NCBI GenBank assembly: GCA_028287285.1
Contig: JAQBPY010000294.1
Span: 1-64,000, forward strand
From: Gemmatimonadota bacterium
Lineage (GTDB): Bacteria; Gemmatimonadota; Gemmatimonadetes; Gemmatimonadales; Gemmatimonadaceae
Direction: 5' to 3'
DNA length: 64,000 bases
Part shown: positions 1 to 8,783 of the stretch, piece by piece
Numbering within the stretch: the first letter of the stretch is position 1
Layout: every line of letters begins with the position of its first letter
Made by a program: the position numbers and the translations under genes
Notes under the pieces: model-generated
Databases searched by the model: none
What the model was told of the DNA's origin: nothing
Seen by the model: only the letters and a program-made list of their open reading frames with translations

Positions 1-223
1 CTTATTTCCTCCATTCCGGATTTTACGGTTGTCTTAAGAACTTCGCTAGCCCTTTCAACCGCATGGTGGATCACTGCTGTTCCCCCGATGTCCCTGCACC
101 GCGAGCCTGCTTGTGCCCACTACCGTCGTATCCGCCACCGACCGCCGTGACACCCACGTCCCGCTCTTGAGCAGGCAGCGATACGGCGTCACTCCAGCGC
201 TAGGGACAGTCGAGGCGCGATGA
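1..223. other. Intergenic segment at window edge
   Basis: I see no convincing gene here. A minus-strand frame runs through it from the permease region, but its translation has no recognisable motif. The sequence lies downstream of the minus-strand permease gene. No clear terminator hairpin with a T-run was found. Confidence 0.4.
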
Positions 224-2944
224 TCACTCCGCCCGCAACGCTTCCGTCGGATCAATAGAAGCAGCTTGTCTTGCCGGCAGATAACACGCCGCGAGCGCGA
301 CCACACCGACAAGCGCAACGATCGCCGCCAGCGTCGCCGGATCACCGGGCCGCACCCCATACAGCATCCCGCCCAGCACCCGAGTGCTGCCGACGGCGGC
401 CGCAGCGCCAACGACCATTCCCACTACCGTAAGGGTCATTCCACTTCGCACCACCAGCGCCGTCACCGATCCAGGCGCCGCGCCAAGCGCGAGGCGAATA
501 CCGATCTCACGCGTTCGCTGCGTCACCGCATACGCGATCACGCCATACAAGCCCACTGCCGAGAGCAGCAGCGCAACGCCCGCGAAGGCGGCCAACAACG
601 CCATCGCGAATCTCGTCGGTGCCATTGCGTCCCGCATGTACGTCTCGCCGATTGTAATTCTGTAAACGATATTGCCCGGATTGGCCTCGAGAACGGCTCG
701 GCTCAACGCCGCTTTGAGACTTGCTGGCGCGATCGCCGAACGCACCACGAACGGTGTTTGAATCGGAACCGGCGGGCGGTAAATCTCCGCATCCAGTGCG
801 GGACGCGGGCCCGGCATCCTCGTATCGTCCACGACACCCACCACCGTCGACGACACGCCGCCCTCCCGCGGATCCGCCGAGCGAATGCGCTTCCCAAGCG
901 CACTCTCGTGCGGCCACAAATGCTCGGCCAGGGTGCGATTGACGACGATCTCCGGCGCCGACGGAATTGGGCCGTTGGCGAACACCCCCGCCACCTCGGA
1001 CTCCACATCCGGCACCCGTCCTTGCAGCAGCGTCATGCCGGCCACGCGAAAATAGGTCGGCGACATGAACGTCACGCCCGACACCGCCACGCTGCGCGAT
1101 TGGCCCGTCGCGTCAGGCTCTGTCTCGAACGGCCGCCCTCCTGAGCCGAACGCCTCTCCCGGCATGACGCCAATCGCGGCATCGGTTACACCAGGAATCG
1201 CGCGCAATCGCTCCAGCACCGCCTTCTGCTTCTCGGGAACCTGTCCGCGTGGTCCGCGTTGAAATAGCACCTGAACCGAGGCGAGGCCACGCGGGTCGAA
1301 ACCGAGTGGTGTGTGCTGCAGCGCGACGAACGAGCGCGCAAGAAGTCCGGCTCCGACCAGCAGCACGAGTGACATCGCGATCTCCGCGACGATCAGCGCC
1401 GATCGGGTGTGGCGCGCGCGTCGGTCGCCGGAGCTCGCGTGTGACTCGCTCTTGAGCACGTCCCCTGCCGATCCGGCGATCGACAACAGCGCCGGAGCAG
1501 ATCCGAACAGGAGACCCGTGCATACCGACACCCCCACGCACCAGAGCAGCACCAATGGCTCGACGCGAACGCTGTCGAGATTCTCCAGCGCGGGAGGACG
1601 TATGGCGATGACGATATGCAGCAGCCCCCACGCGAGCGCGACTCCGAGCACGCCACCCGCGAGCGCGAGGAGCATGCTCTCGGTGAGCACGAGACGTGTG
1701 AGTCGTCCGCGTCCGGCACCGAGTGCGATGCGCACCGCGAACTCACGCCGACGCGCCCAGCCGCGCGCCATGAGCAGGTTCGCAACGTTGGCGCACGCAA
1801 TCAGCAGCAGCACCGCGACGGCAACGAACAGGATTTCGATCATGCGTGTCTCGCGCGGATCGAGCATGTCCTGCGGTCGTACGGCGCGAGCGCAGCACTT
1901 GAGCGCGTCGGACTCCGGCTGCGCGCCACCCACTGGAGAGGGCATGCTGTCGAGTATGCCTTGCAGCTCCTTCGACGTCTGCGCCGCCGACACGCCGCCA
2001 CGAAGTCGCGCGTACGTGAAGGCATCTTCCAATGAATCGAAACTCGCCGGAATCCAGATACTCGGCGTTGCCGCGCGCCACTTGCTGCCTGGTGGATTAT
2101 ACGAGATCGGAAGCCCCATGTTGGGCGGCGCGACGCCCACGATGATGTGTGGGTTGTCGGTTCGGCCGCTCACGGCGATTGACTTGCCAAGGACGTCGGA
2201 CCTGCCGCCGTACGCGCGCTGCCACAGGCTGTAGCTGACCATTGCGACGCGCGCGCTGCCAACGCGTTCGTCGTCCGGCGTGAAGTCGCGCCCGATCACG
2301 GGAGTGATGCCGAGCAGCTGCATGTAATTCGATGTGATCGACCCGGACACCGAATCACGCTCGGCCGGATCCTGCACCATGATGTAGTTCACGTTCGCCC
2401 CGGCGATCATCGCCAGCGAATGGGCGCGCGTGCCCCACGCCTTCACCGCGTCGCTGCTCGGCCGCGAGAAGCCATGCTCGCGTGCTTCCATCGAGAGCAT
2501 CACGATGCGATCGCCGTCCTTGAATGGAAGCGGCGCAATGAGGAGACGATGCACGACGCTGAAGATCGCCGCGTTCGCGCCGATCCCCAGGGCGAGCGTG
2601 AAGACGATGAGCAGTGTGAGCGGCGCATGCTTCCGGAAGAGACGCAGCGCAAATCGCACATCCTGTCGCCACTCGCCGAACCACTCGCCAACGCGAAGCA
2701 CGCGAGCACGCGTAACCGCGCGCCGCGCCACGTATGCATCGAACTCGTCGCCATCGCCGAAACGTCGAAGTGCTTCGGCGCGCGCGTCAGTCTCGCTCAT
2801 GCCCAGCGCGCGGAGCTCGTCGACACGCATGTCGATGTGGATACGCATCTCGTCGCTGAGTTCGTGCGCGACGCGTTCCGTGCTCGTCGGCAGCATGAAG
2901 ATTCGCCGGACCGAGTCGGGCAGAAGTGAGGATCGTCTTCTCAT
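224..2944 (-). CDS. ADOP-type ABC transporter permease (MacB/FtsX-like, duplicated)
   Basis: A 906-residue inner-membrane protein of the acidobacterial duplicated orphan permease type. It has a soluble permease-prefix region (about 1-90, with the MSETDARAEALRRFGD pattern), a first transmembrane helix (LLIVFTLALGIGANAAIFSV), a large MacB-like periplasmic domain and an FtsX block with the VANLLMARGWARRREFAVR pattern. The propeptide-like domain and FtsX block then repeat, with TQRTREIGIRLALGAAPGSV near the C-terminus. No ATPase is encoded beside it, as is usual for these orphan permeases. The substrate is unknown; macrolide or lipoprotein export is the family analogy only. It starts 6 bases after the padR stop, so the two are cotranscribed. 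Confidence 0.9.
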   Translation of the reverse strand: MRRRSSLLPDSVRRIFMLPTSTERVAHELSDEMRIHIDMRVDELRALGMSETDARAEALRRFGDGDEFDAYVARRAVTRARVLRVGEWFGEWRQDVRFALRLFRKHAPLTLLIVFTLALGIGANAAIFSVVHRLLIAPLPFKDGDRIVMLSMEAREHGFSRPSSDAVKAWGTRAHSLAMIAGANVNYIMVQDPAERDSVSGSITSNYMQLLGITPVIGRDFTPDDERVGSARVAMVSYSLWQRAYGGRSDVLGKSIAVSGRTDNPHIIVGVAPPNMGLPISYNPPGSKWRAATPSIWIPASFDSLEDAFTYARLRGGVSAAQTSKELQGILDSMPSPVGGAQPESDALKCCARAVRPQDMLDPRETRMIEILFVAVAVLLLIACANVANLLMARGWARRREFAVRIALGAGRGRLTRLVLTESMLLALAGGVLGVALAWGLLHIVIAIRPPALENLDSVRVEPLVLLWCVGVSVCTGLLFGSAPALLSIAGSAGDVLKSESHASSGDRRARHTRSALIVAEIAMSLVLLVGAGLLARSFVALQHTPLGFDPRGLASVQVLFQRGPRGQVPEKQKAVLERLRAIPGVTDAAIGVMPGEAFGSGGRPFETEPDATGQSRSVAVSGVTFMSPTYFRVAGMTLLQGRVPDVESEVAGVFANGPIPSAPEIVVNRTLAEHLWPHESALGKRIRSADPREGGVSSTVVGVVDDTRMPGPRPALDAEIYRPPVPIQTPFVVRSAIAPASLKAALSRAVLEANPGNIVYRITIGETYMRDAMAPTRFAMALLAAFAGVALLLSAVGLYGVIAYAVTQRTREIGIRLALGAAPGSVTALVVRSGMTLTVVGMVVGAAAAVGSTRVLGGMLYGVRPGDPATLAAIVALVGVVALAACYLPARQAASIDPTEALRAE

Positions 2945-2950
2945 GTCACG

Positions 2951-3283
2951 TCACGCGGTTTCGAGGACGCCGGATACCGCTGCCACATACCGCTTCCACG
3001 TCGCGACCTCGGCGCGTAGCATCTGCCGTCCACGTGGGGTGAGCGAGTAGTACCGCGCGCGGCGGTTGTTCTCGGACACGCCCCACTCGGCAGCAATGGC
3101 GCCGGCGTCCTCGAGGCGATGCAAGGCCTTGTAGAGTGCCGAGTCCACGATCGCGAGCGTGTCGTTCGTGCGCTGCTCGATCCATTTGCTGATGCCGTAA
3201 CCATGGATCGGCTCTCGAGAGACAGCCTTCAGCACCAGCAGATCGAGCGTGCCGGGCAGGAGATCGTTGGTAACACGTGCCAT
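2951..3283 (-). CDS. PadR family transcriptional regulator
   Basis: A 110-residue winged-helix regulator. It carries the PadR signature in order: GTLDLLVLKAVSREPIHGYG in helix 1-2, then DSALYKALHRLEDAGAIAAEW in the recognition helix and wing, then ENNRRARYYSLTPRG. It is the short PadR-s2 form without a long C-terminal coiled coil. It directly precedes the ADOP permease gene with a 6-base gap. In this phylum the PadR is generally presumed to control its adjacent permease; that is inference from context. Confidence 0.92.
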   Translation of the reverse strand: MARVTNDLLPGTLDLLVLKAVSREPIHGYGISKWIEQRTNDTLAIVDSALYKALHRLEDAGAIAAEWGVSENNRRARYYSLTPRGRQMLRAEVATWKRYVAAVSGVLETA

Positions 3284-3679
3284 GACGGAGTTCCGCTATC
3301 GGCTGTTGGCGATCAGCACAGTGATCAGTGCCTGCAAATGACGAACGACGTCAACCGCCTGGCGCAGCATTCCGTACACCGGACGACGGCTCAAGCTCCA
3401 CCAGGTTAGTGGAACGTTCTCAGGGATCGCGGTGATCGTCAAGCGCCACGAAATTACGATTCGATTAAGCGCCGTTGCGCCGGTGCGCTTCTATTTCTGA
3501 CCTATCGCCTATGGTCACGGCTGGGATGGTTGTCGTTCTGAGCGTAGCGTCCAGCATCGCCGCGCTTGGGCCTCTATAGAGGGCAGTACCACCCCTCCAG
3601 CCCCCCTACGCGACGCATCTAACACTTGTCGCCGGAAATTCCTCTCCCGCCGCCCACCCGCACTGCATATTTACCCCAT
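3284..3679. other. Divergent intergenic region between padR and the helicase gene
   Basis: About 400 bases that must hold the minus-strand padR promoter and the plus-strand helicase promoter. A weak degenerate copy of repeat family B (TGTCGTTCTGAGCGTAGCG) lies near 3532-3555. Just upstream of padR a CAGTGATCAGTG motif occurs near 3318-3330, which could belong to a PadR operator, but no firm dyad was identified. No gene was recognised. Confidence 0.4.
3668..3673 (+). promoter_or_regulatory. Possible -10 element for a leaderless transcript
   Basis: TATTTA ends 6 bases before the ATG at 3680, and no Shine-Dalgarno sequence lies between. The same layout recurs at several other genes in the window. 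If the call is right, transcription starts at or next to the start codon. No -35 was assigned. Confidence 0.35.
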
Positions 3680-6600
3680 ATGCAACGCCTCCCCGACGGC
3701 TCCTTCCGCTTCTCCCCCCGCGACCTCATCTCCTACCTCGAGGGCGACTTCGCCGCATGGTGTGATCGCAACCACGCGGAGACGTCGAGCCAGCAAGGCA
3801 AGTTCACCCCCGATGTGAACGACGAGGAAATGGAGCTCGTCATCAGACGCGGCCTCGCACACGAAGCCGCGCATCTCGAGCACCTGCGAAGCACAGAGCC
3901 CCACCTGGTTGAAATCGCCAGGACCGATACCGCATACCACGACACGCAAACAGCAATGCGTAGCGGAGCGCCCATCATCTTCCAGGGTGAGCTCCGCGCC
4001 GGCGCATGGATGGGCATCGCCGACTTCCTCCATCGCGTTGACGGCCCCTCCGCACTCGGCGACTACTTCTACGAACCCTGGGATACCAAGCTCGCTCGCT
4101 CGGCAAAACCATATTTCCTGCTGCAGCTGTGCGCCTACGCCGACATGCTGGAAGCATCACAGCAACGGCGGCCACACCAGTTCGGATTCATCCTTGGCGA
4201 CAACGCGCAGCAGGTGTTCAGAACCGACGACGTCTGGCACTATTTCAGGCGCATCAGGAAATCATTCGAGACCTTCCACGACACGTGGGACGCCAGTACC
4301 CACCCCGATCCATCGCTCGATCGCACCCACGGCCGATGGAGTGACGCTGCCGAGAAATACCTCGAGCGTGTCGACGACCTGAGCCTCGTCGCCGGCATTG
4401 GCCGCGGCCAGATCGTCCGCCTGCGCGACGGCGGCATCCATACGCTCACTGCCTTGGCGACGACGCCACGCAACACCGTTCCTCGCATGAACGCGGCGAC
4501 GTTTACCGCACTGCGCGCGCAGGCCGAGATGCAGGTCGCCAGCCGCAAGAGCGGTAAGATCGAATGGAAGTTCCGCGCGCTCGATGCCGATCGCCCACGG
4601 CGTGGGCTTGCGCTGCTTCCGCCCGCATCGCCCAACGACATCTTCTTCGACATCGAAGGCTTCCCTTACGCACCGGGCGGCCTCGAATACCTGCTCGGCG
4701 TCGTCACGCTGGATGAAGGCGCGCCACAGTTTCGCGACTGGTGGGCGCATGACAATGCCGCGGAGAAGATCGCCTTCGAGCAGTTCATCGATTGGGCGTA
4801 TGCGCGGTGGCTCGCCGACCCCACGCTCCACATCTACCACTACGCCTCGTACGAACGCTCCGCACTCGGCCGCCTCATGGGCAAGTACGCGACGCGCGAG
4901 TTCGAGGTGGACCAGCTCTTCCGCCATCACGTGCTCGTCGATCTCTATCCCGCAGTGCTGCAGGGCATGGTGATTGGAACGCCAAGTTATTCGCTCAAGT
5001 ACGTCGAGCATCTGTACATGCCAAAGCGTACCGGCGAAGTCACGAGCGCCGGCGGTTCGGTGGTGGAGTATCAACGCTGGATCGACAACGAGGAATCGCC
5101 CGACCCTGATGTCTCTCCGACACTCGGCCGCATTCGTCGCTACAACAAGGTCGATTGCGAGTCCACCGTTGGCCTGCGCGATTGGCTGCTCGAGCGGCAG
5201 AAGGAAGCGGGCGTGGAGTTCATTGTTCCCGATACCTCGCGCGCGGATGAATTCGCAGCCATCACCCCCGCGCAGCAACTGGCGACGCAGCTGCTCGCGC
5301 GCGACGCCGGCGGCACCACGGATCTTCTGGCATGGCTGCTCGAGTTCCATCGGCGCGAAGAGAAGCCGTGGTGGTGGCAGTACTTCGATCGCATGATCGC
5401 CACCGAGGACAAGCTCTATCACGATGCCGATTGTCTCGCGGGTCTAGTGCGTACTGCCACGCCGTCGAGGACGATCAAGCGGTCCACGGGCTTGGAGTAC
5501 TCCTTTGATCCTGATCAGGACACGCGCATCAGTGACGGCGAATCATGCGCCATTCCCGGCACGGAGGATCTCAAGTGCACCGTCGAGACATTCGTCGATC
5601 GTGAAGCGGGCCTCGTGGAGTTGAAGGTTGGTCCGGGCAAGTCCATTCCCGACCGGCTGTCGCTCATTCCTGCATCGCTGATCTCCGGCAAGACCATGGC
5701 CGAGGGTATCCTGCGGTTCGTCACGCGCTGGTCGGATGACGACAACTGCTCTGCTGCACTCGCGGATCTGCTCGCACGTCGTGCGCCGCGACTAACTGGC
5801 GGCGTCACCATGCACATCGACGACACCGCCGACCTCGCACCGCAGGCCATTGCGATCGTTCGCGCACTGGACAACTCGGCGCTATGCATCCAGGGCCCGC
5901 CCGGCACCGGCAAGACGACGATTGCATCGCGCGTGATCCTCGCGCTCGTGTCGAACGGCAAGCGCGTCGGCATCGTAGCCAACGGACATCAGGTCATCCT
6001 CAACCTCATGGAGTGCATCGCGAAGCTCGGCGATGAACAGGGCTTGTCGCCGGCGCTCGTGAAAGTCACCGGCGACAAGGATCATCCGTTGATCGCAAGT
6101 GGCCGAATGTCGCACATCGAGTCGAAGGAGGCATTGAGCGCGATCACCGCTGGGCCACTCGTCATCGGTGGCACCGCGTGGTGTTTTGCACGCCCCGAGC
6201 TCGAGTGCACACTGGACTATCTCTTCATTGAAGAAGCCGGCCAGTTCTCGCTGGCGAATGCTGTCGCAGTCGGTTCCGCTGCAAAGAACCTCGTGCTGTT
6301 GGGCGATCAGATGCAGCTTGCGCAGCCCACGCAGGGCTCGCACCCGGGCGAGAGCGGTCTTTCCGCGCTCGAATACTTCCTTCACGGCCACGCCACCGTC
6401 CCCCCGGCGCTCGGCATCTTTCTGGGCCTTTCCCACAGGATGCATCCCGATGTGTGCCGGGTGATCTCGGATGCGTACTACGAAGGGCGTCTGAAGAGTG
6501 CACCGCTCGCGTCTTCCAACCAGATCATCGGTGCCGCCGAGAGCGACATCGGCATCGCCACCGGCGTGCGATTCATTCCCGTGAATCACGACGGCTGCAC

Positions 6601-7045
6601 CCAGGACAGCGACGAGGAAGTGTGCACCATTGAGACGTTGGTGAAGACGTTGCTTGCCTGCTCTGTGCAGGTGAAGGGCAAGCCGCCGCGTGCGATGGCC
6701 ATCGAGGACATCCTCGTCGTCGCGCCGTTCAACATGCAGGTGCGGGCATTGAAGCGTCGGCTCGGCAATGCGGCCCGGGTCGGTTCAGTGGACCGGTTCC
6801 AGGGTCAGGAAGCGCCTGTCGTCATCGTGTCCATGTGCGCCTCCACCCTCGACGACGCGCCTCGGGGCCCGAAGTTCCTGCTGTCGAAGAACCGCCTGAA
6901 CGTCGCTGTCTCCCGCGCCCAGGCCCTCGCCATCATTGTCGGCTCGCCCCGGCTCGGTGACGTCCGCGTGAAGTCTGTTGAGGAGATGCTCCTGGTGAGT
7001 GGCTGGTGTCGGCTCGAGGAGTGTGTGCGCCAATTGTCGTCCTGA
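3680..7045 (+). CDS. TM0106-type RecB-like nuclease fused to an SF1 (Dna2/NAM7-like) helicase
   Basis: A 1121-residue DNA/RNA processing enzyme. The N-terminal half holds a RecB-like nuclease region and an RNase H-like segment (DIFFDIEGF at about 320). The C-terminal half is a superfamily 1 helicase: Walker A GPPGTGKTT at about 739, an EE-type Walker B in LFIEEAGQFSLANAV at about 848, motif III LVLLGDQMQLAQP, motif V DRFQGQEAPVV at about 1038, and motif VI LNVAVSRA at about 1075. A TTG at 3626 would add 18 residues, but the ATG at 3680 begins the conserved region and has a plausible -10 in front. The stop codon lies inside repeat family B. It is monocistronic. A role in repair or nucleic-acid clearance is inferred from the family. 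Confidence 0.85.
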   Translation: MQRLPDGSFRFSPRDLISYLEGDFAAWCDRNHAETSSQQGKFTPDVNDEEMELVIRRGLAHEAAHLEHLRSTEPHLVEIARTDTAYHDTQTAMRSGAPIIFQGELRAGAWMGIADFLHRVDGPSALGDYFYEPWDTKLARSAKPYFLLQLCAYADMLEASQQRRPHQFGFILGDNAQQVFRTDDVWHYFRRIRKSFETFHDTWDASTHPDPSLDRTHGRWSDAAEKYLERVDDLSLVAGIGRGQIVRLRDGGIHTLTALATTPRNTVPRMNAATFTALRAQAEMQVASRKSGKIEWKFRALDADRPRRGLALLPPASPNDIFFDIEGFPYAPGGLEYLLGVVTLDEGAPQFRDWWAHDNAAEKIAFEQFIDWAYARWLADPTLHIYHYASYERSALGRLMGKYATREFEVDQLFRHHVLVDLYPAVLQGMVIGTPSYSLKYVEHLYMPKRTGEVTSAGGSVVEYQRWIDNEESPDPDVSPTLGRIRRYNKVDCESTVGLRDWLLERQKEAGVEFIVPDTSRADEFAAITPAQQLATQLLARDAGGTTDLLAWLLEFHRREEKPWWWQYFDRMIATEDKLYHDADCLAGLVRTATPSRTIKRSTGLEYSFDPDQDTRISDGESCAIPGTEDLKCTVETFVDREAGLVELKVGPGKSIPDRLSLIPASLISGKTMAEGILRFVTRWSDDDNCSAALADLLARRAPRLTGGVTMHIDDTADLAPQAIAIVRALDNSALCIQGPPGTGKTTIASRVILALVSNGKRVGIVANGHQVILNLMECIAKLGDEQGLSPALVKVTGDKDHPLIASGRMSHIESKEALSAITAGPLVIGGTAWCFARPELECTLDYLFIEEAGQFSLANAVAVGSAAKNLVLLGDQMQLAQPTQGSHPGESGLSALEYFLHGHATVPPALGIFLGLSHRMHPDVCRVISDAYYEGRLKSAPLASSNQIIGAAESDIGIATGVRFIPVNHDGCTQDSDEEVCTIETLVKTLLACSVQVKGKPPRAMAIEDILVVAPFNMQVRALKRRLGNAARVGSVDRFQGQEAPVVIVSMCASTLDDAPRGPKFLLSKNRLNVAVSRAQALAIIVGSPRLGDVRVKSVEEMLLVSGWCRLEECVRQLSS

Positions 7046-7107
7046 GCACAGCGAAGGACCTGCTCTTATGCCATGAAAACAGGTCCTTCGCTACGCTCAC
7101 GACGACA
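7035..7107. repeat. Inverted pair of repeat family B (hairpin)
   Basis: Left arm 7036-7062 (core AGCGAAGGACCTG) and right arm 7080-7106 (CAGGTCCTTCGCT) are near-perfect inverses around a loop of about 17 bases. The TGA stop of the helicase gene (7043-7045) lies inside the left arm. The structure could terminate transcription or protect the mRNA 3' end, although no long T-run follows. Confidence 0.75.
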
Positions 7108-7162
7108 GCGCGCTGTCACAACTTCTGGTAACACGCCACTAGCTCCAATACTGTTCACTTTG

Positions 7163-7390
7163 AGCTGTCGTCACGCAGCGGGGCGCTTTAGGCTGTCGTC
7201 CTGCGGGACATTGAAGGCCATCATCCCGCAGGAGCGTTGTAGGCGGTCATTCCACAGGACCATGCTAGGCTGTCATACGCAAGAATATTTTAGACTATGA
7301 TCCCGCAAGAATATTTAGGACTGTCATCCCGCAAGAACATTTAAGACTGTCATCCCGCAGGAGCGAAGCGACTGTCGGGAACTGCTATCC
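7163..7390 (+). repeat. Tandem array of family A half-sites, about 26-base period
   Basis: Seven or more tandem degenerate units begin with GGCTGTC or GACTGTC followed by ATCCCGCA-like sequence. They read in the same direction at roughly 26-base steps (near 7164, 7191, 7217, 7243, 7269, 7294, 7321, 7347). Only the last unit, near 7347, continues into a full arm ending in TGTCGGGA. The first units are the most diverged. Confidence 0.7.
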
Positions 7391-7990
7391 CGTCCTGGGG
7401 GTCCGGGGTGCGGAAAGTATATCCCGACACTCGCGATGGACGTCGTGCTCTCCTCGCCCGCCAGTGCCGCCGCATCGAAACGCGGAGCGGCCGGCCGCAT
7501 AGGCTCGACCGCCACACGCCGGTCGAGCCACATCCCTGCGCGCCAGCAACTGCGCTGCCTCGGCGTTCGAGCCCGGCAACGACGTGTCTTCTGCTGCACG
7601 CAGCGATGCGAGTCCGTATCGTCGGCGAGCGCCTCGTACATCGCCACCGCACGGTCCGTCACCGCCGTTCCGCAGCTGCAAAAATCGAAGATCGACACCG
7701 CATTGCACTGCGGGCACGTGACACCGAACGGTGGATTGCCACATGAGCCACAGAACGTGGCTGAGTCGTCCACGCGGTCCTGGCAGAACGCACATTGGCC
7801 GGTAAGCAGCCAGGCACCGCACTGTTCGCAGATGTCCGCGCCATCGCCAACCGCAGCTCCACACGCCATGAATGCCGAGCCGTGCGACTCACCCTGCAAC
7901 TCGGCGACATCGGGTGCGGGCGCAAGGTGCCGGGCATCCCAGTCGTTCTGATCGCAAGATGCGGACTGCTGCGCATGTGTGACCTTCGGC
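7391..7990 (-). pseudogene. Decayed zinc-ribbon protein
   Basis: The minus strand encodes a run of paired cysteines: MACGAAVGDGADICEQCG, then GQCAFCQ, ATFCGSCG, VTCPQCN and FCSCGTAVTDRA. This resembles multi-zinc-ribbon proteins. After ALADDTDS (near 7620) the coding-like sequence moves to another frame (SLRAAEDTSLPGSNAEAAQ), so a frameshift is likely. The original frame then runs on into the repeat array, where its last residues are repeat-derived. The N-terminal end abuts the dGTPase fragment with no start of its own. I call it a relic; its function is unknown. Confidence 0.6.
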
Positions 7991-8140
7991 CGCACCGGCC
8001 ACCTGTGTCACTCCAGCCAGGCGCCTCAGGGCATCCGTGTACAGGACTCGGTCCCGGTCACGCTGAAACTCCCGCCGCTGTTCGGGCTTGCCCTTTGGCG
8101 GCGGCGTGATCCGCGCATCGCGTCCCCACCTTTGCGCCAC
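7985..8140 (-). pseudogene. dGTPase (dNTP triphosphohydrolase) N-terminal fragment
   Basis: A GTG start at 8138-8140 opens a frame whose first 50 or so residues match the N-terminus of HD-domain dGTPases: KPEQRREFQRDRDRVLYTDA followed by LRRLAGVTQV. The similarity stops abruptly near 7985, before any HD metal-binding residue, and zinc-ribbon sequence in another frame follows. An active enzyme is therefore excluded. The fragment begins 6 bases after the stop of a small winged-helix-like frame, as in an operon. Proteins of this family hydrolyse dGTP to deoxyguanosine and triphosphate, and some act in phage defence. Confidence 0.65.
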
Positions 8141-8146
8141 GTGCGA

Positions 8147-8352
8147 CTACTTCGTCGCCGTGAGTCGCCAGGATAGGTCGTAGGAGACCTTGCCCCGATC
8201 GACGAGATTCCAGACTGCACGTCTCAACTCCTCGCCGGTAACATGCAACTCCGTCGCGTGACTGGCGAGAAGTTCTTCGGTCGATACTGCGTCCTCCTTT
8301 CTGATCCAGCCCAGGACTACAGACTCCAGTTCCTCAGATCAGTGGCCGTCAT
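8147..8352 (-). pseudogene. Small winged-helix-like protein with a frameshift
   Basis: From ATG 8350-8352 the frame reads MTATDL and is then lost. One shift near 8335-8341 restores about 60 residues: EELESVVLGWIRKEDAVSTE, then ELHVTGEELRRAVWNLVDRG, ending KVSYDLSWRLTATK before TAG at 8147-8149. The helix pattern and the RAVWNLVDRGKVSYD segment suggest a winged-helix domain. It lies 6 bases upstream of the dGTPase fragment in the same direction, so the pair was probably an operon. It is not visible as one uninterrupted frame. Confidence 0.45.
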
Positions 8353-8467
8353 ATCTCATAGTGAATGTGTCGCTGAAATGATACGTCCAGGCGACGCCGC
8401 AATAAAGGGCCAAATCATCGCCTGGCAAGTCATTCCGGCGCAAAGTACGACAACCACGGTTGTTCAC
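8339..8467 (-). pseudogene. Short coding-like remnant upstream of the winged-helix piece
   Basis: From a GTG at 8465-8467 a 42-codon frame ends with GDDLALYCGVAWTYHFSD and TFTMRYDGH at TGA 8339-8341, overlapping the start of the next piece. The composition looks like protein, but the family was not recognised. Further upstream the frame is blocked by a TAG. It is probably the tail of a larger lost gene of the same cassette. Confidence 0.3.
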
Positions 8468-8783
8468 TGCAGCTACCTACGCCCAATGGTTGAAAGTCCG
8501 AGACGACCGGACGCAGGCAATTGGAAATCCTCAAGCTGGACCCTTTCCCGATCACAAAGCTAGAAAGCTCTGCAGTTTTAACGCCAGCGAAAGCGAGGAG
8601 CTCATCAGGGAGTTCGCTGCACTTTCGTAGCGTGTCGCGCCGCCGCTAACCAATCGAAGTTTTGACACTCTCAGCGACAAACCAATTCCGCCACTGAGGT
8701 GTTTGAGGGCCAGTATCCGCCTCATATTGCGCAATCGCTCAGACGCGTGTAACGTCCTATTGGAATCCCATAGGACTCTCCGC
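8468..8783. other. Intergenic region upstream of the second padR
   Basis: About 315 bases. No gene was recognised on either strand, and the translations are short and motif-free. A promoter for the plus-strand padR at 8784 is expected near the end of this stretch, but no clear -35/-10 pair was picked out. Confidence 0.35.

Noticed and set aside
3626-3679. TTG start adding 18 residues to the nuclease-helicase
   Set aside because: The extra residues are Pro/Thr-rich and lie before the -10-like hexamer. The ATG at 3680 fits the conserved start better.
7163-7390. CRISPR-like array
   Set aside because: Units abut without unique spacers of constant length, each unit is degenerate, and the same motif occurs as inverted elements elsewhere. 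No cas genes are present.
7324-7470. C-terminus of the zinc-ribbon frame as genuine protein
   Set aside because: Its last residues (SLRSCGMT) are the translation of the repeat, and the coding signal shifts frame upstream.
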